Notes: generated from the sequence alone by a model not told the origin. Counted from the first letter of the stretch, positions 27,712 to 37,549 are shown. The stretch is 64,000 nucleotides of DNA from Oceanobacillus manasiensis (GCF_000724085.1 NZ_CCDL010000001.1:1674001-1738000); one strand, 5' to 3'. Numbers and translations are program-made.

Positions 27712-29379
27712 ATGACTGTTTTTTCCAGTTATGAACGAAATCATACATTTAACCATTTTAAAGAAGAGCAATTAGACTTACTTGTTATCGGTGGAGGGAT
27801 TACCGGTGCAGGAATTTCATTAGACGCCGCAACAAGGGGATTAAAGACAGGATTAGTAGAAATGCAGGATTTTGCTGCAGGAACTTCTAGCCGATCTACA
27901 AAGCTAGTACACGGCGGACTTCGTTATCTTAAACAATTTGAAGTGAAAATGGTTGCCGAAGTGGGGAAAGAGCGAGCCATTGTTTATGAAAACGGTCCGC
28001 ATGTTACAACACCAGAATGGATGATGCTTCCATTTCATAAGGGCGGAACATTTGGCCCACTTACTACAAATCTAGGGCTTCGTGTATATGATTTTCTTGC
28101 TGGTGTGAAAAAAGGTGAACGTAGACAAATGTTCAAACCAGAAGAAGCAATGGAAAGAGAGCCACTTATTAAACGTGATGAGTTAAGAGGGGCTGGGTTT
28201 TATGTTGAATATAAGACAGATGATGCTCGCTTGACGATAGAGGTATTAAAAAAGGCAGTTGAAAATGGTGTGCATGCTGTCAACTACACAAAAGTTGTGG
28301 ATTTCATATATAATGACGCAAATAAAATTTCTGGAGTCGTTATGGAAGATCTTATTACTGGTGAAAAACATAAAGTGTTCGCCAAAAAAGTAATTAACGC
28401 AGGTGGTCCATGGGTCGATGAGCTAAGAGAAATCGATGGATCAAAAAAAGGGAAAGCACTCCATTTAACCAAAGGGGTACACCTTGTTTTCCGTAAAGAA
28501 ATCTTCCCATTACAACAGGCTATATATTTCGATACAGCTGATGGAAGAATGGTCTTTGCAATTCCGCGTGATAATGTGACCTATGTAGGTACAACAGATA
28601 CAACCTATAAAGGGGATATCGCTAATCCGAAAATGACGGAAGCAGATCGTGATTATATTATCGATGCGATTAATTATATGTTCCCTACCCTTGATATAAA
28701 AGCTGAGCATGTTGATTCAAGCTGGGCAGGTCTGCGTCCTTTAATTGCGGAAGCGGATAATGAAAATCCTAGTGAGATTTCACGTAAAGATGAGATTTTC
28801 GTTTCAGACTCTGGCCTTATATCCATGGCCGGTGGTAAGTTAACAGGTTACCGAAAAATGGCACAGCATGCAGTCGATAAAGTTACCAAACAATTGAAAG
28901 AAGAAGAAGGGGTTCTTTATTCTGGATCGGAAACAGAGCATTTAGCCCTTTCTGGTGGAGAAGTCGGCGGCTCAAAAGGATTTAAGGACTTCAAAAATAG
29001 AAAAGTTAGTGAAGGTATGGCGCAGGGACTTGATGAACAAACTGCACTCATGTTAGTTGAGAGATACGGCTCTAACTTTGATAAGATTTTAGAACTTTAC
29101 GTTACGAATCAAGAGAAAGCTAAAACGGAAGATATTGATCCTATCGTATTTGCTGAACTTGTTTACGCATTAGAATATGAACTGGCCTATAAACCAGTTG
29201 ACTTTTTTGTTCGTCGTACGGGTGCTTTGTTCTTTGAAATTGGATGGGTTAAAGCACACAAGGAAAATGTAATTCGCTACATGGCGAAAGAATTGAAGTG
29301 GACAGATGATCAAACAAAGGCTTATAAAGACGAACTTGAGCAACTTCTGCACGATGCTGTTACGCCTATCAAGTCTTAA
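27712..29379 (+). CDS. glpD: Aerobic glycerol-3-phosphate dehydrogenase
   Basis: FAD flavoprotein at the inner membrane face that oxidises glycerol-3-phosphate to dihydroxyacetone phosphate and passes electrons to quinone. The Rossmann motif LLVIGGGITGAGISLDAA is at residues 24-41; TSSRSTKLVHGGLRYLKQ and AGGKLTGYRKMA are conserved family segments. Length 555 aa is usual. The product enters glycolysis at the step of TpiA, encoded at 51.9 kb. RBS GGGAGGGCTTAGAC. A large leader terminator and the glpP gene nearby indicate antitermination control. Confidence 0.97.
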   Translation: MTVFSSYERNHTFNHFKEEQLDLLVIGGGITGAGISLDAATRGLKTGLVEMQDFAAGTSSRSTKLVHGGLRYLKQFEVKMVAEVGKERAIVYENGPHVTTPEWMMLPFHKGGTFGPLTTNLGLRVYDFLAGVKKGERRQMFKPEEAMEREPLIKRDELRGAGFYVEYKTDDARLTIEVLKKAVENGVHAVNYTKVVDFIYNDANKISGVVMEDLITGEKHKVFAKKVINAGGPWVDELREIDGSKKGKALHLTKGVHLVFRKEIFPLQQAIYFDTADGRMVFAIPRDNVTYVGTTDTTYKGDIANPKMTEADRDYIIDAINYMFPTLDIKAEHVDSSWAGLRPLIAEADNENPSEISRKDEIFVSDSGLISMAGGKLTGYRKMAQHAVDKVTKQLKEEEGVLYSGSETEHLALSGGEVGGSKGFKDFKNRKVSEGMAQGLDEQTALMLVERYGSNFDKILELYVTNQEKAKTEDIDPIVFAELVYALEYELAYKPVDFFVRRTGALFFEIGWVKAHKENVIRYMAKELKWTDDQTKAYKDELEQLLHDAVTPIKS

Positions 29380-29443
29380 TTAACGACAATGGGGACACAC
29401 TATGCAGCACTTTAAGCTGAGGATGACAAATCAAAATAACACT

Positions 29444-29484
29444 AATACAAGAGCCGGACAACTAAGTTCGGCTCTTGTATTATT
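29444..29484 (+). terminator. Terminator after glpD
   Basis: AATACAAGAGCCGGAC pairs with GTTCGGCTCTTGTATT, followed by ATTT. Very stable stem with a short T-run. Confidence 0.85.
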
Positions 29485-29584
29485 TAGACATTTATGATAT
29501 AGCTTTTTAACTGCTCCTTCTATATAATTCATCTTTGTATTGTGGTATAATCTTTTCGTATGTAATTTAATTAGGGGGATATGC

Positions 29585-30580
29585 ATGCCACAGGTGACAA
29601 AAGGAAAGAAAGAAAATCAGAACAATGTTATCCCTTTTATTCCTGAAGGTGACTTTTATTTCACAAAAGGCATAGAGGCTTTTCAAAAAAGAAAATTTGA
29701 CATTGCAATTAAATGGATGAAAAAAGCAACGGAAGAAAAGCCGGATGATCCATTGTATCTTTGCCAAATGTCGGTTGTATATACGGAAATCGGTGCATTT
29801 CACGCAGCAAATCAGCTATTAAATAAGGTCTTGCAAACATCAGACTATGTTGACTGTTATTATTTACTTGCAAACAATTATGCCCATTTGGGTTTGCTTC
29901 ATGATGCGAAAAAATTTGCGTTGTCATACCTAGAGCATGAACCAGAAGGGGATTTAAGTGAGGAAGCCAAAAGGCTTTTGGAACTGATAGATATTGATGA
30001 GGATGAAGAGGAAGACTGGGATTTAGAGGATGAGGATGAACTTCTCATTTATCAGGAAACCGTTTTTCACCATATGGAAAACATGGAATGGGAGAAGGCG
30101 GTCCCGCTAATTGAGGAGATGATGACCCTCTTCCCAGAGCATAAAATGACTAAGCATGATTATACGCAGGCACTCTTTTTCTCTGGTAAAGAAGAAGAGG
30201 CTGTTCAAATGGAGGAAGACATTCTTGCTGAAGAACCAACTTCCTTATATAGTCATGTAAATCTTGCTTTATTCTACTTCCAGCAAGAAAACTATTCGGA
30301 ATATGAAGTGCATATTCAGGCATTACTAAATGTATATCCTATCCATGAGCAGCAAAAGCTAAGAATTGCTGTTACACTAGCCCGAACAAACCGGTTCAAG
30401 GAAGCTTATCAACGCTTTCAGCTACTCTCTAAGGGAAGGCTAAAAGGACACCCATCATATTTCCGTTGGTATAGTATCGCGGCATTTCATGAAGGGAATA
30501 AAGATCGGTCCCGTCAGCTTTGGGAGGAAGGGATAAAAAAATATCCCAAGCTAGCTAAAGAGTCGGCGCCATGGGAATGA
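29585..30580 (+). CDS. yvcD: Tetratricopeptide-repeat protein (YvcD-like)
   Basis: Soluble protein of 331 aa built from helical TPR-type repeats: residues about 20-130 (GDFYFTKGIEAFQKRKFDIA, DDPLYLCQMSVVYTEIGAF, CYYLLANNYAHLGLLHDAK), a very acidic spacer (DIDEDEEEDWDLEDEDE, about 145-162), then more repeats to the end. Such proteins are scaffolds; no partner can be named. I choose ATG 29585 behind TAGGGGGATATGC; an upstream start at 29540 would add a hydrophobic stretch lacking an RBS. It precedes trxB as yvcD does in B. subtilis. Confidence 0.8.
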   Translation: MPQVTKGKKENQNNVIPFIPEGDFYFTKGIEAFQKRKFDIAIKWMKKATEEKPDDPLYLCQMSVVYTEIGAFHAANQLLNKVLQTSDYVDCYYLLANNYAHLGLLHDAKKFALSYLEHEPEGDLSEEAKRLLELIDIDEDEEEDWDLEDEDELLIYQETVFHHMENMEWEKAVPLIEEMMTLFPEHKMTKHDYTQALFFSGKEEEAVQMEEDILAEEPTSLYSHVNLALFYFQQENYSEYEVHIQALLNVYPIHEQQKLRIAVTLARTNRFKEAYQRFQLLSKGRLKGHPSYFRWYSIAAFHEGNKDRSRQLWEEGIKKYPKLAKESAPWE

Positions 30581-30630
30581 GCATTATATTAGACGAAATG
30601 ACGTTTGTCTTATAAGCTAGATATGGCTAA

Positions 30631-31611
<981 letters not shown>

Positions 31612-31736
31612 AATTGTGAAATTATCTTTACTAAGAAGTAATTGCTTCTTAACGCTGCTGTAATATGTACGCAATAATAATGGGGTACACTATAGATAAC
31701 TAATTGACCCCCTTTTAATAGATAGATTAGTTTCTT

Positions 31737-31769
31737 GCACAGGTGCTGATGCGCCTGTGTCTTTTTTTT
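31737..31769 (+). terminator. Terminator after trxB
   Basis: CACAGGTGC pairs with GCGCCTGTG around TGAT, then TCTTTTTTTT. It lies 125 bases after the trxB stop; the bases between show only a small AAGAAG/CTTCTT hairpin. Confidence 0.85.
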
Positions 31770-31836
31770 GCGTGTTAGGAAAGAAAAAATTCTAGACATG
31801 AAGAAGTAAGTGTGTCCTTTTGGTAAAACCTTTACC

Positions 31837-31866
31837 TTGTTGGAATGAATTTATTCATTGTATAAT
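31837..31866 (+). promoter_or_regulatory. Promoter of yvcI-rapZ-glmR-whiA with an operator-like palindrome
   Basis: TTGTTG (31837-31842), 18-base spacer, perfect TATAAT (31861-31866). The spacer contains AATGAAT-TT-ATTCATT (31844-31859), an inverted repeat with 7-base arms placed where a repressor would block the promoter. Confidence 0.6.
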
Positions 31867-31873
31867 AAGAGTA

Positions 31874-32007
31874 GTGTGTTTAAATAAGAGCGGAGAACGC
31901 CCGTAATAAGGAATGCTGACTAAGAACGACCCGTCCTGAGTCGATGTGGCCATGACCCGGACCACTGGGCGCAAATATATCCTCTTAATAGATACGGAAA
32001 GAGGCGG
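31874..32007 (+). ncRNA. Candidate structured leader RNA of yvcI
   Basis: About 140 untranslated bases lie between the promoter and yvcI, with GC-richer sequence than the surroundings. CGCCCG (31898-31903) pairs with TGGGCG (31966-31971). Inside, GTCC (31933-31936) pairs with GGAC (31959-31962), then an internal loop, then GTC-ATG (31940-31946, one bulge) pairs with CAT-GAC (31951-31956) around a TGGC tetraloop. I do not recognise a named riboswitch or T-box (no T-box sequence AGGGUGG). The RBS AAAGAGGCGG lies after the fold. Confidence 0.45.
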
Positions 32008-32013
32008 TAAAAA

Positions 32014-32472
32014 ATGCAACGTGTAACAAATTGTATCGTTATCGAGAATAATCGTGTTTTATTAATAAAAAAACCAAGGCGCGGATGGTACGCGATACCT
32101 GGTGGGAAGATGGAAGCAGGGGAATCAGTAAAAGAGGCGGTCACAAGAGAATACCGCGAGGAAACGAATCTTCATATACAAGAGCCTGAACTTGCGGGTG
32201 TATTCACCTTTTCGGTTGATACTGACGACACTTTTATTCAGGAGTGGATGATGTTCACCTTTATAGCATATGAATATACAGGGGAAATAACAGATAATAG
32301 CCCAGAAGGCGAGCTTGAGTGGATCCATTTGGATGAAATAGAAAACTTGCCAATGGCAGAAGGCGATCGTAAAATCTTTCAGCATGTCAAACGCTCACAA
32401 AAGCTATTATACGGCGCATTTTCTTATACGGAGGATTATCAACTTCTAAATGCCCGTTTGGACCCATCGTAA
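32014..32472 (+). CDS. yvcI: NUDIX hydrolase YvcI
   Basis: NUDIX-family pyrophosphohydrolase of 152 aa, acting on nucleoside-diphosphate-X compounds with Mg2+. The NUDIX box is complete at residues 31-53 (G-x5-E-x7-REYREET pattern: GKMEAGES followed by REYREETN). N-terminal strand CIVIENNRVLLIKKP is typical. The substrate is unknown; members of this clade are called 8-oxo-dGTP diphosphatases by similarity only. Its place before rapZ is conserved in Bacillus. RBS AAAGAGGCGGTAAAAA. Confidence 0.9.
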   Translation: MQRVTNCIVIENNRVLLIKKPRRGWYAIPGGKMEAGESVKEAVTREYREETNLHIQEPELAGVFTFSVDTDDTFIQEWMMFTFIAYEYTGEITDNSPEGELEWIHLDEIENLPMAEGDRKIFQHVKRSQKLLYGAFSYTEDYQLLNARLDPS

Positions 32473-32502
32473 GGGACTGATTCTGAATGGAGGGGAATAT
32501 CG

Positions 32503-33387
32503 ATGGAAAGTAATCATACCGAAACATCGCTGGTTATTATAACTGGTATGTCTGGAGCAGGAAAAACAGTAGCTATTCAGAGCTTTGAAGATTTAGGTTA
32601 TTACTGTGTGGACAATTTACCACCCGCACTATTGCCAAAATTTCTAGAGTTAATGAGGGATTCAAAGAACAACATTCATAAAGTAGCCCTTGTTATGGAC
32701 CTGCGTGGCAGAGAATTTTTTGATTCCTTGTTCGAAGCGTTAGATGTATTAGGGAAGGAAAACTGGTTGGAAGAGCATATTCTTTTCCTTGATGCAAAAG
32801 ATGAAAAATTAGTGAGTAGATACAAAGAGACTAGAAGAGCGCATCCATTAGATGTTGGTGGTTTGCCTCTTAATGGTATTCGTCAAGAGCGTGAGATTCT
32901 CGACCAACTTAGAGGAAGGGCACAGCGTATTATAGATACCACGGCCTTGAAGCCTAAGGAGTTGCGTGAGAAAATCGTCCAGAAATATACGGAGGAAAAA
33001 CAGGAAATTTTCTCAGTTCACATGGTATCCTTTGGGTTTAAGTACGGATTGCCAATCGATGCAGATTTAGTTTTTGATGTACGGTTTCTTCCAAATCCCC
33101 ACTATGTGCCAACATTACAGCCGTTGACCGGGTTAAATAATGATGTTGCTTCGTATGTCTTTAAATGGTCAGACACACAGAAATTTAATGAAAAGGTACT
33201 GGACCTTCTGCAATTTATGCTGCCACAGTACAAAAAAGAGGGGAAATCACAGCTTGTTGTAGCAATTGGCTGTACAGGCGGACAGCATCGTTCCGTTGCC
33301 CTTTCTGAGTTTTTTGCCAAAGAACTCTCAAAATCTTATATCACACATGTGACTCACAGGGATATAGACAAAAGAAAGGGACAGTAA
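32503..33387 (+). CDS. rapZ: RNase adapter / nucleotide-binding protein RapZ (YvcJ)
   Basis: P-loop protein of 294 aa. In E. coli RapZ binds small RNAs and controls GlmS for amino-sugar synthesis; B. subtilis YvcJ hydrolyses GTP and affects competence. Walker A GMSGAGKT is at residues 15-22; the conserved C-terminal segment [15 protein letters not shown] (near 258) is the substrate- and RNA-binding domain. Overlap is nil but only one base separates it from glmR, so translation is coupled. RBS GGAGGGGAATATCG. Confidence 0.95.
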   Translation: MESNHTETSLVIITGMSGAGKTVAIQSFEDLGYYCVDNLPPALLPKFLELMRDSKNNIHKVALVMDLRGREFFDSLFEALDVLGKENWLEEHILFLDAKDEKLVSRYKETRRAHPLDVGGLPLNGIRQEREILDQLRGRAQRIIDTTALKPKELREKIVQKYTEEKQEIFSVHMVSFGFKYGLPIDADLVFDVRFLPNPHYVPTLQPLTGLNNDVASYVFKWSDTQKFNEKVLDLLQFMLPQYKKEGKSQLVVAIGCTGGQHRSVALSEFFAKELSKSYITHVTHRDIDKRKGQ

Positions 33388-33388
33388 T

Positions 33389-34348
33389 ATGAAACAACAA
33401 GCTTTACCTAAAGTGGTCGTAGTAGGGGGCGGTACAGGGATGCCGGTTCTTCTAAGGGGACTAAAGAATTTACCAATTCATTTAACCGCATTAGTAACGG
33501 TAGCTGATGATGGTGGGAGCACAGGGAGACTAAGATCCGAAATGTCCATCCCGGCACCAGGCGATATTCGCAATGTTATTGCCGCACTTTCAGATGCGGA
33601 GCCTATGCTCATTGAGCTGTTTCAGCATAGATTTAATGCCGGCAATGGATTGTCAGGGCATTCTATGGGAAATCTGTTATTGGCAGCCATGACTGCCATA
33701 ACAGGTAATTTTAATACAGGGATAAAAGAGATATCTCGAGTACTGAATGTAAAGGGTAAAATCTACCCTATTTCTAATGACAATATGTCCCTTCACGCAA
33801 AGATGAAGGATGGGACAATTGTTTCTGGAGAATCGAATATCCCATTATCCAATAAGCAAATCGATCAAGTGTTTTTGAGCCCACAACCTGTACAGCCATT
33901 ACCAAACGCGGTTCGGGCGATCGAAAATGCTGACCTAGTCGTTATCGCTCCAGGTAGCTTATATACAAGTATCATGCCAACTGTCATTATGCCAAAGATT
34001 GATGAGGCTATCCGCAAAACGAAGGGGAAAGTGGTCTATGTCTGTAATGTCATGACCCAAGAAGGGGAAACAACTGGTTACACGGCCTCTAATCATGTTC
34101 AGGCTATTCGGGATCATATCGGAGAAGATAGTGTGGATGCAATTGTCGTACATAATGAGCCAATTGTAAGATCAGTACGGGAAATTTATGCTGAAGAAAA
34201 CGCTGAGCCAGTAATTTATGATACAGATACACTCCTTAAAATGGGAATCCAGATTATTGAGGGAGATATTATAGATCATTCTCAACAAATGCTTAGGCAT
34301 GATAATGTTAAAGTAGCAAACCTGCTTTATTCCATTTTAAAGAAATAA
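33389..34348 (+). CDS. glmR: Gluconeogenesis and cell-wall regulator GlmR (YvcK)
   Basis: CofD/YvcK-family Rossmann protein of 319 aa that binds UDP-GlcNAc and stimulates GlmS; needed on gluconeogenic carbon sources in B. subtilis. Conserved segments: VVVGGGTGMPVLLRGLK (residues 10-26), VTVADDGGSTGRLR, PAPGDIRNVIAAL, GLSGHSMGNLLLAAM and VIAPGSLYTSIMP. Starts one base after rapZ. Together with rapZ and whiA it forms a block present in nearly all Firmicutes. Confidence 0.96.
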   Translation: MKQQALPKVVVVGGGTGMPVLLRGLKNLPIHLTALVTVADDGGSTGRLRSEMSIPAPGDIRNVIAALSDAEPMLIELFQHRFNAGNGLSGHSMGNLLLAAMTAITGNFNTGIKEISRVLNVKGKIYPISNDNMSLHAKMKDGTIVSGESNIPLSNKQIDQVFLSPQPVQPLPNAVRAIENADLVVIAPGSLYTSIMPTVIMPKIDEAIRKTKGKVVYVCNVMTQEGETTGYTASNHVQAIRDHIGEDSVDAIVVHNEPIVRSVREIYAEENAEPVIYDTDTLLKMGIQIIEGDIIDHSQQMLRHDNVKVANLLYSILKK

Positions 34349-34412
34349 AATGTACAGGTTACAAGCATTAACGTAGCAAAGAAAATTGGGAAATAGAGAG
34401 GGGGGACGCCCA

Positions 34413-35363
34413 ATGTCATTTGCATCAGAAATTAAAAAGGAACTAACGGCAATTGAAGTGGATGAATGCTGTAAAAAAGCGGAGCTCGCTGCCCTTATTC
34501 GTATGAATGGTGCCATCTCACTATCAAGGCAAAAATATGTGCTTGATGTTCAGACAGAAAATGCTGCAATTGCCAGAAGAATTTATACTTTAATTAAATC
34601 CCTCTTTGATCTACCTGTGGAACTTTTGGTACGGAAAAAAATGAAGTTAAAAAAGAATAATGTATACATTGTGCGAATGAAAGAAGAAGTTCAAGACCTA
34701 CTTGTAGATCTTGAAATATTAAAATCGCCACATACATTCAGTAGAACAATATCCAGTAATTATATGGAGAAAAACTGTTGCAAGAGATCCTATTTACGAG
34801 GTGCTTTTCTTGCTGGTGGTTCTATTAACAATCCAGAAACGTCATCCTACCATTTAGAAATATTCAATTTTTATCAAGAACATAATGATGCGCTATGTGA
34901 GCTTATCAATGAGTTCGACCTTCATGCACGAAAGCTAGAACGAAAGAATGGCTATATTGTATATATGAAGGAGGCTGAGAAGATTACAGAGTTTCTAAGT
35001 ATCATTGGTGCGCACAATGCCTTATTTAAGTTCGAAGATGTACGGATTGTAAGGGATATGCGTAATTCTGTTAATCGACTCGTTAACTGTGAAACAGCCA
35101 ATCTTAATAAAACAATTGGTGCAGCATTCCGTCAAATTGAAAACATTAATTTAATTGAGCGATCTGTAGGACTTGATCAGCTTCCGGAAAAGCTAAGAGA
35201 AATTGCGGTGTTACGTGTGCAACACCAGGATGTTTCGTTGAAGGAGCTTGGAGAGTTAGTAAGCAGTGGCAAAATTTCTAAGTCTGGAGTTAATCACCGA
35301 CTGAAGAAAATAGATGAATTTGCAGAAAAAATTAAACGTGGAGAGTTACTTGGGAATGGGTAA
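34413..35363 (+). CDS. whiA: DNA-binding protein WhiA
   Basis: WhiA joins a LAGLIDADG homing-endonuclease-like N-terminal fold without nuclease residues to a C-terminal helix-turn-helix; in B. subtilis it binds the nucleoid and supports division and chromosome segregation. Visible segments: [10 protein letters not shown] start, [17 protein letters not shown] (the LAGLIDADG-like motif, near residue 125) and HTH region [24 protein letters not shown] 34413 (316 aa) is chosen behind GAGAGGGGGGACGCC; upstream in-frame codons from 34386 include the RBS itself. Confidence 0.95.
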   Translation: MSFASEIKKELTAIEVDECCKKAELAALIRMNGAISLSRQKYVLDVQTENAAIARRIYTLIKSLFDLPVELLVRKKMKLKKNNVYIVRMKEEVQDLLVDLEILKSPHTFSRTISSNYMEKNCCKRSYLRGAFLAGGSINNPETSSYHLEIFNFYQEHNDALCELINEFDLHARKLERKNGYIVYMKEAEKITEFLSIIGAHNALFKFEDVRIVRDMRNSVNRLVNCETANLNKTIGAAFRQIENINLIERSVGLDQLPEKLREIAVLRVQHQDVSLKELGELVSSGKISKSGVNHRLKKIDEFAEKIKRGELLGNG

Positions 35364-35435
35364 AGATTTTCTTTTTCATTTCTCCATGATATAATACGAA
35401 TAATTTAAAAAATTTAGTGATATAATGCTTTATAG

Positions 35436-35472
35436 ATCCGGTGTAGGCGAAAATACAGCCAAACCGGATTGT
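35436..35472 (+). promoter_or_regulatory. Hairpin between whiA and crh, terminator or attenuator
   Basis: ATCCGGT (35436-35442) pairs with ACCGGAT (35463-35469), enclosing GGC/GCC; TGTTTT follows. Two TATAAT boxes lie before it (35390-35395 and 35421-35426), so it may cap transcripts coming from whiA or sit at the 5' end of a crh transcript. The T-run is weak. Confidence 0.5.
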
Positions 35473-35485
35473 TTTACACAACGAA

Positions 35486-35499
35486 TGATAGCGCTTACT
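35486..35499 (+). promoter_or_regulatory. cre-like site before crh
   Basis: TGATAGCGCTTACT fits the CcpA site TGWNANCGNTNWCA except for the last base. It abuts the crh RBS (AAGGAGAG), so bound CcpA would act as a roadblock. Since Crh-P is a CcpA corepressor, this suggests feedback, which is inference. Confidence 0.45.
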
Positions 35500-35516
35500 A
35501 AGGAGAGGTGATGGTG

Positions 35517-35768
35517 ATGCAGGAGAAACAAGTTAAAGTGGGGTTAGCAGCAGGCTTACAGGCTAGACCAGCTGCAGAATTTGTTCAGTTAGCAAACCGG
35601 TTCAGTTCACATTTGTACTTAGAAAAGGAAGGTAAGCGAGTTAACGCTAAGAGTATTATGGGTCTAATGAGTTTAGCGGTTGCCAGTAACGAGGAAATTA
35701 TAATCCTAGGTGATGGAACGGATGAACAAGAAGCAATCCAAGAGTTGACAGCCTTTGTTACAGAATAA
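35517..35768 (+). CDS. crh: Catabolite repression HPr-like protein Crh
   Basis: HPr paralogue that acts only in regulation: phosphorylated on Ser46 by HprK, it binds CcpA as corepressor. Counting from ATG 35517, residue 15 is Gln (GLQARPAAEF) where HPr has the catalytic His15, so it cannot pass phosphate in the PTS; Ser46 is kept in NAKSIMGLMSL. This numbering decides the start among GTG 35508, ATG 35511 and ATG 35517. Length 83 aa. It follows whiA as in B. subtilis, but an own promoter, a hairpin and a cre-like site lie between. It shares a two-way terminator with clpP. Confidence 0.95.
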   Translation: MQEKQVKVGLAAGLQARPAAEFVQLANRFSSHLYLEKEGKRVNAKSIMGLMSLAVASNEEIIILGDGTDEQEAIQELTAFVTE

Positions 35769-35798
35769 AAATCCCTTTCTTTATGAAAGGGATTTTTT
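35767..35798. terminator. Bidirectional terminator between crh and clpP
   Basis: AAAATCCCTTTC pairs with GAAAGGGATTTT around TTTAT; T-runs occur on both strands. It serves the converging genes. Confidence 0.9.
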
Positions 35799-35811
35799 GA
35801 GTTTAAGTAAA

Positions 35812-36402
35812 TTATTTATCTGTGTTACGTTCTAAAATTTTATCGATTAACCCGTAATCAACTGATTTCTGAGCAGTCATAAAGTTATCTCGATCTGTAT
35901 CACGCTCAATCACGTCAATTGGCTGTCCAGTACGATCTGATAGAATTTCATTGATTTTCTCACGCATTTGGATAATACGTTTTGCATGAATTTCAATATC
36001 AGTAGCTTGACCTTGCGTTCCGCCAAGTGGTTGGTGAATCATAACTTCACTGTTCGGAAGAGCATAACGTTTCCCTTTTTCACCTGCAGCAAGTAAGAAA
36101 GCACCCATTGATGCAGCCATTCCAGTACAGATAGTAGAAACATCTGATTTAATAAACTGCATTGTATCATAAATAGCCATACCTGCTGTAATGGAACCAC
36201 CTGGAGAGTTGATATAAAGAGAAATATCTTTTTCAGGATCTTCCGCTTCTAAGAAAAGCAATTGTGCCACGATTGAATTTGCTACATTATCATCAATCGC
36301 GCTTCCTAGCATAATAATGCGGTCTTTTAAAAGACGTGAGTAAATATCATAGGCGCGTTCTCCACGGTTCGTTTGTTCAATAACTGTAGGAATTAAATTC
36401 AT
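35812..36402 (-). CDS. clpP: ATP-dependent Clp protease proteolytic subunit
   Basis: Serine peptidase that forms a two-ring barrel and degrades proteins fed by ClpX, ClpC or ClpE. With the start at the minus-strand ATG ending at 36402 (behind AAGGAGGATTTACAA) the protein is 196 aa and the catalytic triad falls at the standard positions Ser98 (GMAASMG), His123 (MIHQPLGG) and Asp172 (RDTDRDNF). A longer frame upstream ([10 protein letters not shown]) includes the RBS and is rejected. A CtsR operator 70 bases upstream indicates heat-shock control. Confidence 0.98.
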   Translation of the reverse strand: MNLIPTVIEQTNRGERAYDIYSRLLKDRIIMLGSAIDDNVANSIVAQLLFLEAEDPEKDISLYINSPGGSITAGMAIYDTMQFIKSDVSTICTGMAASMGAFLLAAGEKGKRYALPNSEVMIHQPLGGTQGQATDIEIHAKRIIQMREKINEILSDRTGQPIDVIERDTDRDNFMTAQKSVDYGLIDKILERNTDK

Positions 36403-36470
36403 TTGTAAATCCTCCTTCAATTGTTTCACTTTATCCATGTATTGGATTGGATATACTTATCATACCTAAT

Positions 36471-36488
36471 AGGTCAAAAAAGGTCAAA
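36471..36488 (-). promoter_or_regulatory. CtsR operator of clpP
   Basis: AGGTCAAAAAAGGTCAAA is a perfect tandem heptad of the CtsR type (RGTCAAA-N3-RGTCAAA). CtsR represses clp genes until heat or protein stress; the site lies about 70 bases upstream of the clpP start. Confidence 0.9.
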
Positions 36489-36643
36489 TAAAATAGATCG
36501 ACAAGTTTCACCGTAATAGCATCATACTATGTACATTCCTCCATTATTCCCGTTTGTAAGGAAAATAAACCCATCTTCTCTTAATAACGTTTAAGAAAAA
36601 TGAAACGAAAGAGAAGAGGGGTAGAAGGGGATACCTCGCAACT

Positions 36644-37549
36644 TTATCGTTTTAATCTTGGATCCAATGCATCTCTTAATCCATCTCCAAACAAATTAAA
36701 TCCGAGTACGACCAAAAAGATAGCTAGACCTGGAAAGGCAACGACCCAAGGTGCATTCTGTATAGCGGCACGTCCATCACTTAACATGGCTCCCCATTCA
36801 GGTGTGGGCGGCTGAGCACCAAGACCAAGGAAGCTTAAGCCTGCTGCATCCAATATCGCAGTACCAACGCCTAGAGTAGCTTGGACAATAATTGGTGCTA
36901 CACAGTTTGGAAGAACGTGCTGTATAAGAATCCTGCCATGCTTGGCCCCAATTGATTTGGCAGCCTCTATATATTCGTTCTCTTTAATAGATAATACCGC
37001 TGAACGTACTATTCTCGCAAATTGGGGAATACCCACTATACCGACCGCGATCATCGCATTTTGGAGACTTGGGCCAAGTACAGCCACAAGTGCAATTGCC
37101 ATAAGAATACTTGGAAAGGCCATCATGATGTCGATAAAACGCATCACCAATTGATCAATCCAACGACCATAGTAGCCAGCAATACCTCCAAGGAAGACAC
37201 CAATTACCAGCGATATCCCTACTGCAATAACGCCAATCTGAATAGAGATTCTTGTCCCATAAACGATCCGAGAAAATATGTCCCTCCCGAGTTCGTCTGT
37301 TCCGAGTAAGTAAGCTGAAGATGGTGCTTGATAACGATTGACGATATCTTGGTCAGTAGGATTATGTGTGGCAATTACAGGTGCAAGAATGGCAGTTAAT
37401 ACAAGTAATACAATAATAATCACCCCGACAAGGGCGGTTTTACTTTTTATTAATCGTAATCCAGCTTCATACCACAAGGGAATAGGCTTTGATTTTTTTA
37501 AGGTTTCTCCACTTCCTGTGCTCGGTAAAGGCTCTGGAGTGCGCGCCAT
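36644..37549 (-). CDS. appC: Oligopeptide ABC transporter permease (AppC/OppC type)
   Basis: One of two permeases of a peptide importer. About six helices; an N-terminal cytoplasmic start then LIKSKTALVGVIIIVLLVL, and the BPD signature EAAKSIGAKHGRILIQHVLPN (split by position near residue 200) that docks the ATPases. The C-terminus DALDPRLKR is typical. I choose the ATG at 37549 (MARTPEPL, 301 aa) behind GGAAAGG; a frame start at 37579 lacks an RBS. Last gene of the minus-strand run appD-appF-appA-appB-appC, the same order as the B. subtilis app operon. Confidence 0.9.
   Translation of the reverse strand: MARTPEPLPSTGSGETLKKSKPIPLWYEAGLRLIKSKTALVGVIIIVLLVLTAILAPVIATHNPTDQDIVNRYQAPSSAYLLGTDELGRDIFSRIVYGTRISIQIGVIAVGISLVIGVFLGGIAGYYGRWIDQLVMRFIDIMMAFPSILMAIALVAVLGPSLQNAMIAVGIVGIPQFARIVRSAVLSIKENEYIEAAKSIGAKHGRILIQHVLPNCVAPIIVQATLGVGTAILDAAGLSFLGLGAQPPTPEWGAMLSDGRAAIQNAPWVVAFPGLAIFLVVLGFNLFGDGLRDALDPRLKR

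Noticed and set aside
31874-32007. T-box leader or tRNA-like gene before yvcI
   Set aside because: No T-box consensus, no anticodon-like loop with cloverleaf pairing and no terminator/antiterminator pair were found.
35517-35768. HPr (ptsH)
   Set aside because: Residue 15 is Gln and not His, so it is Crh and cannot serve the PTS.
36403-36438. N-terminal extension of ClpP
   Set aside because: The extension contains the perfect RBS, and the shorter start gives the standard numbering of the catalytic triad.
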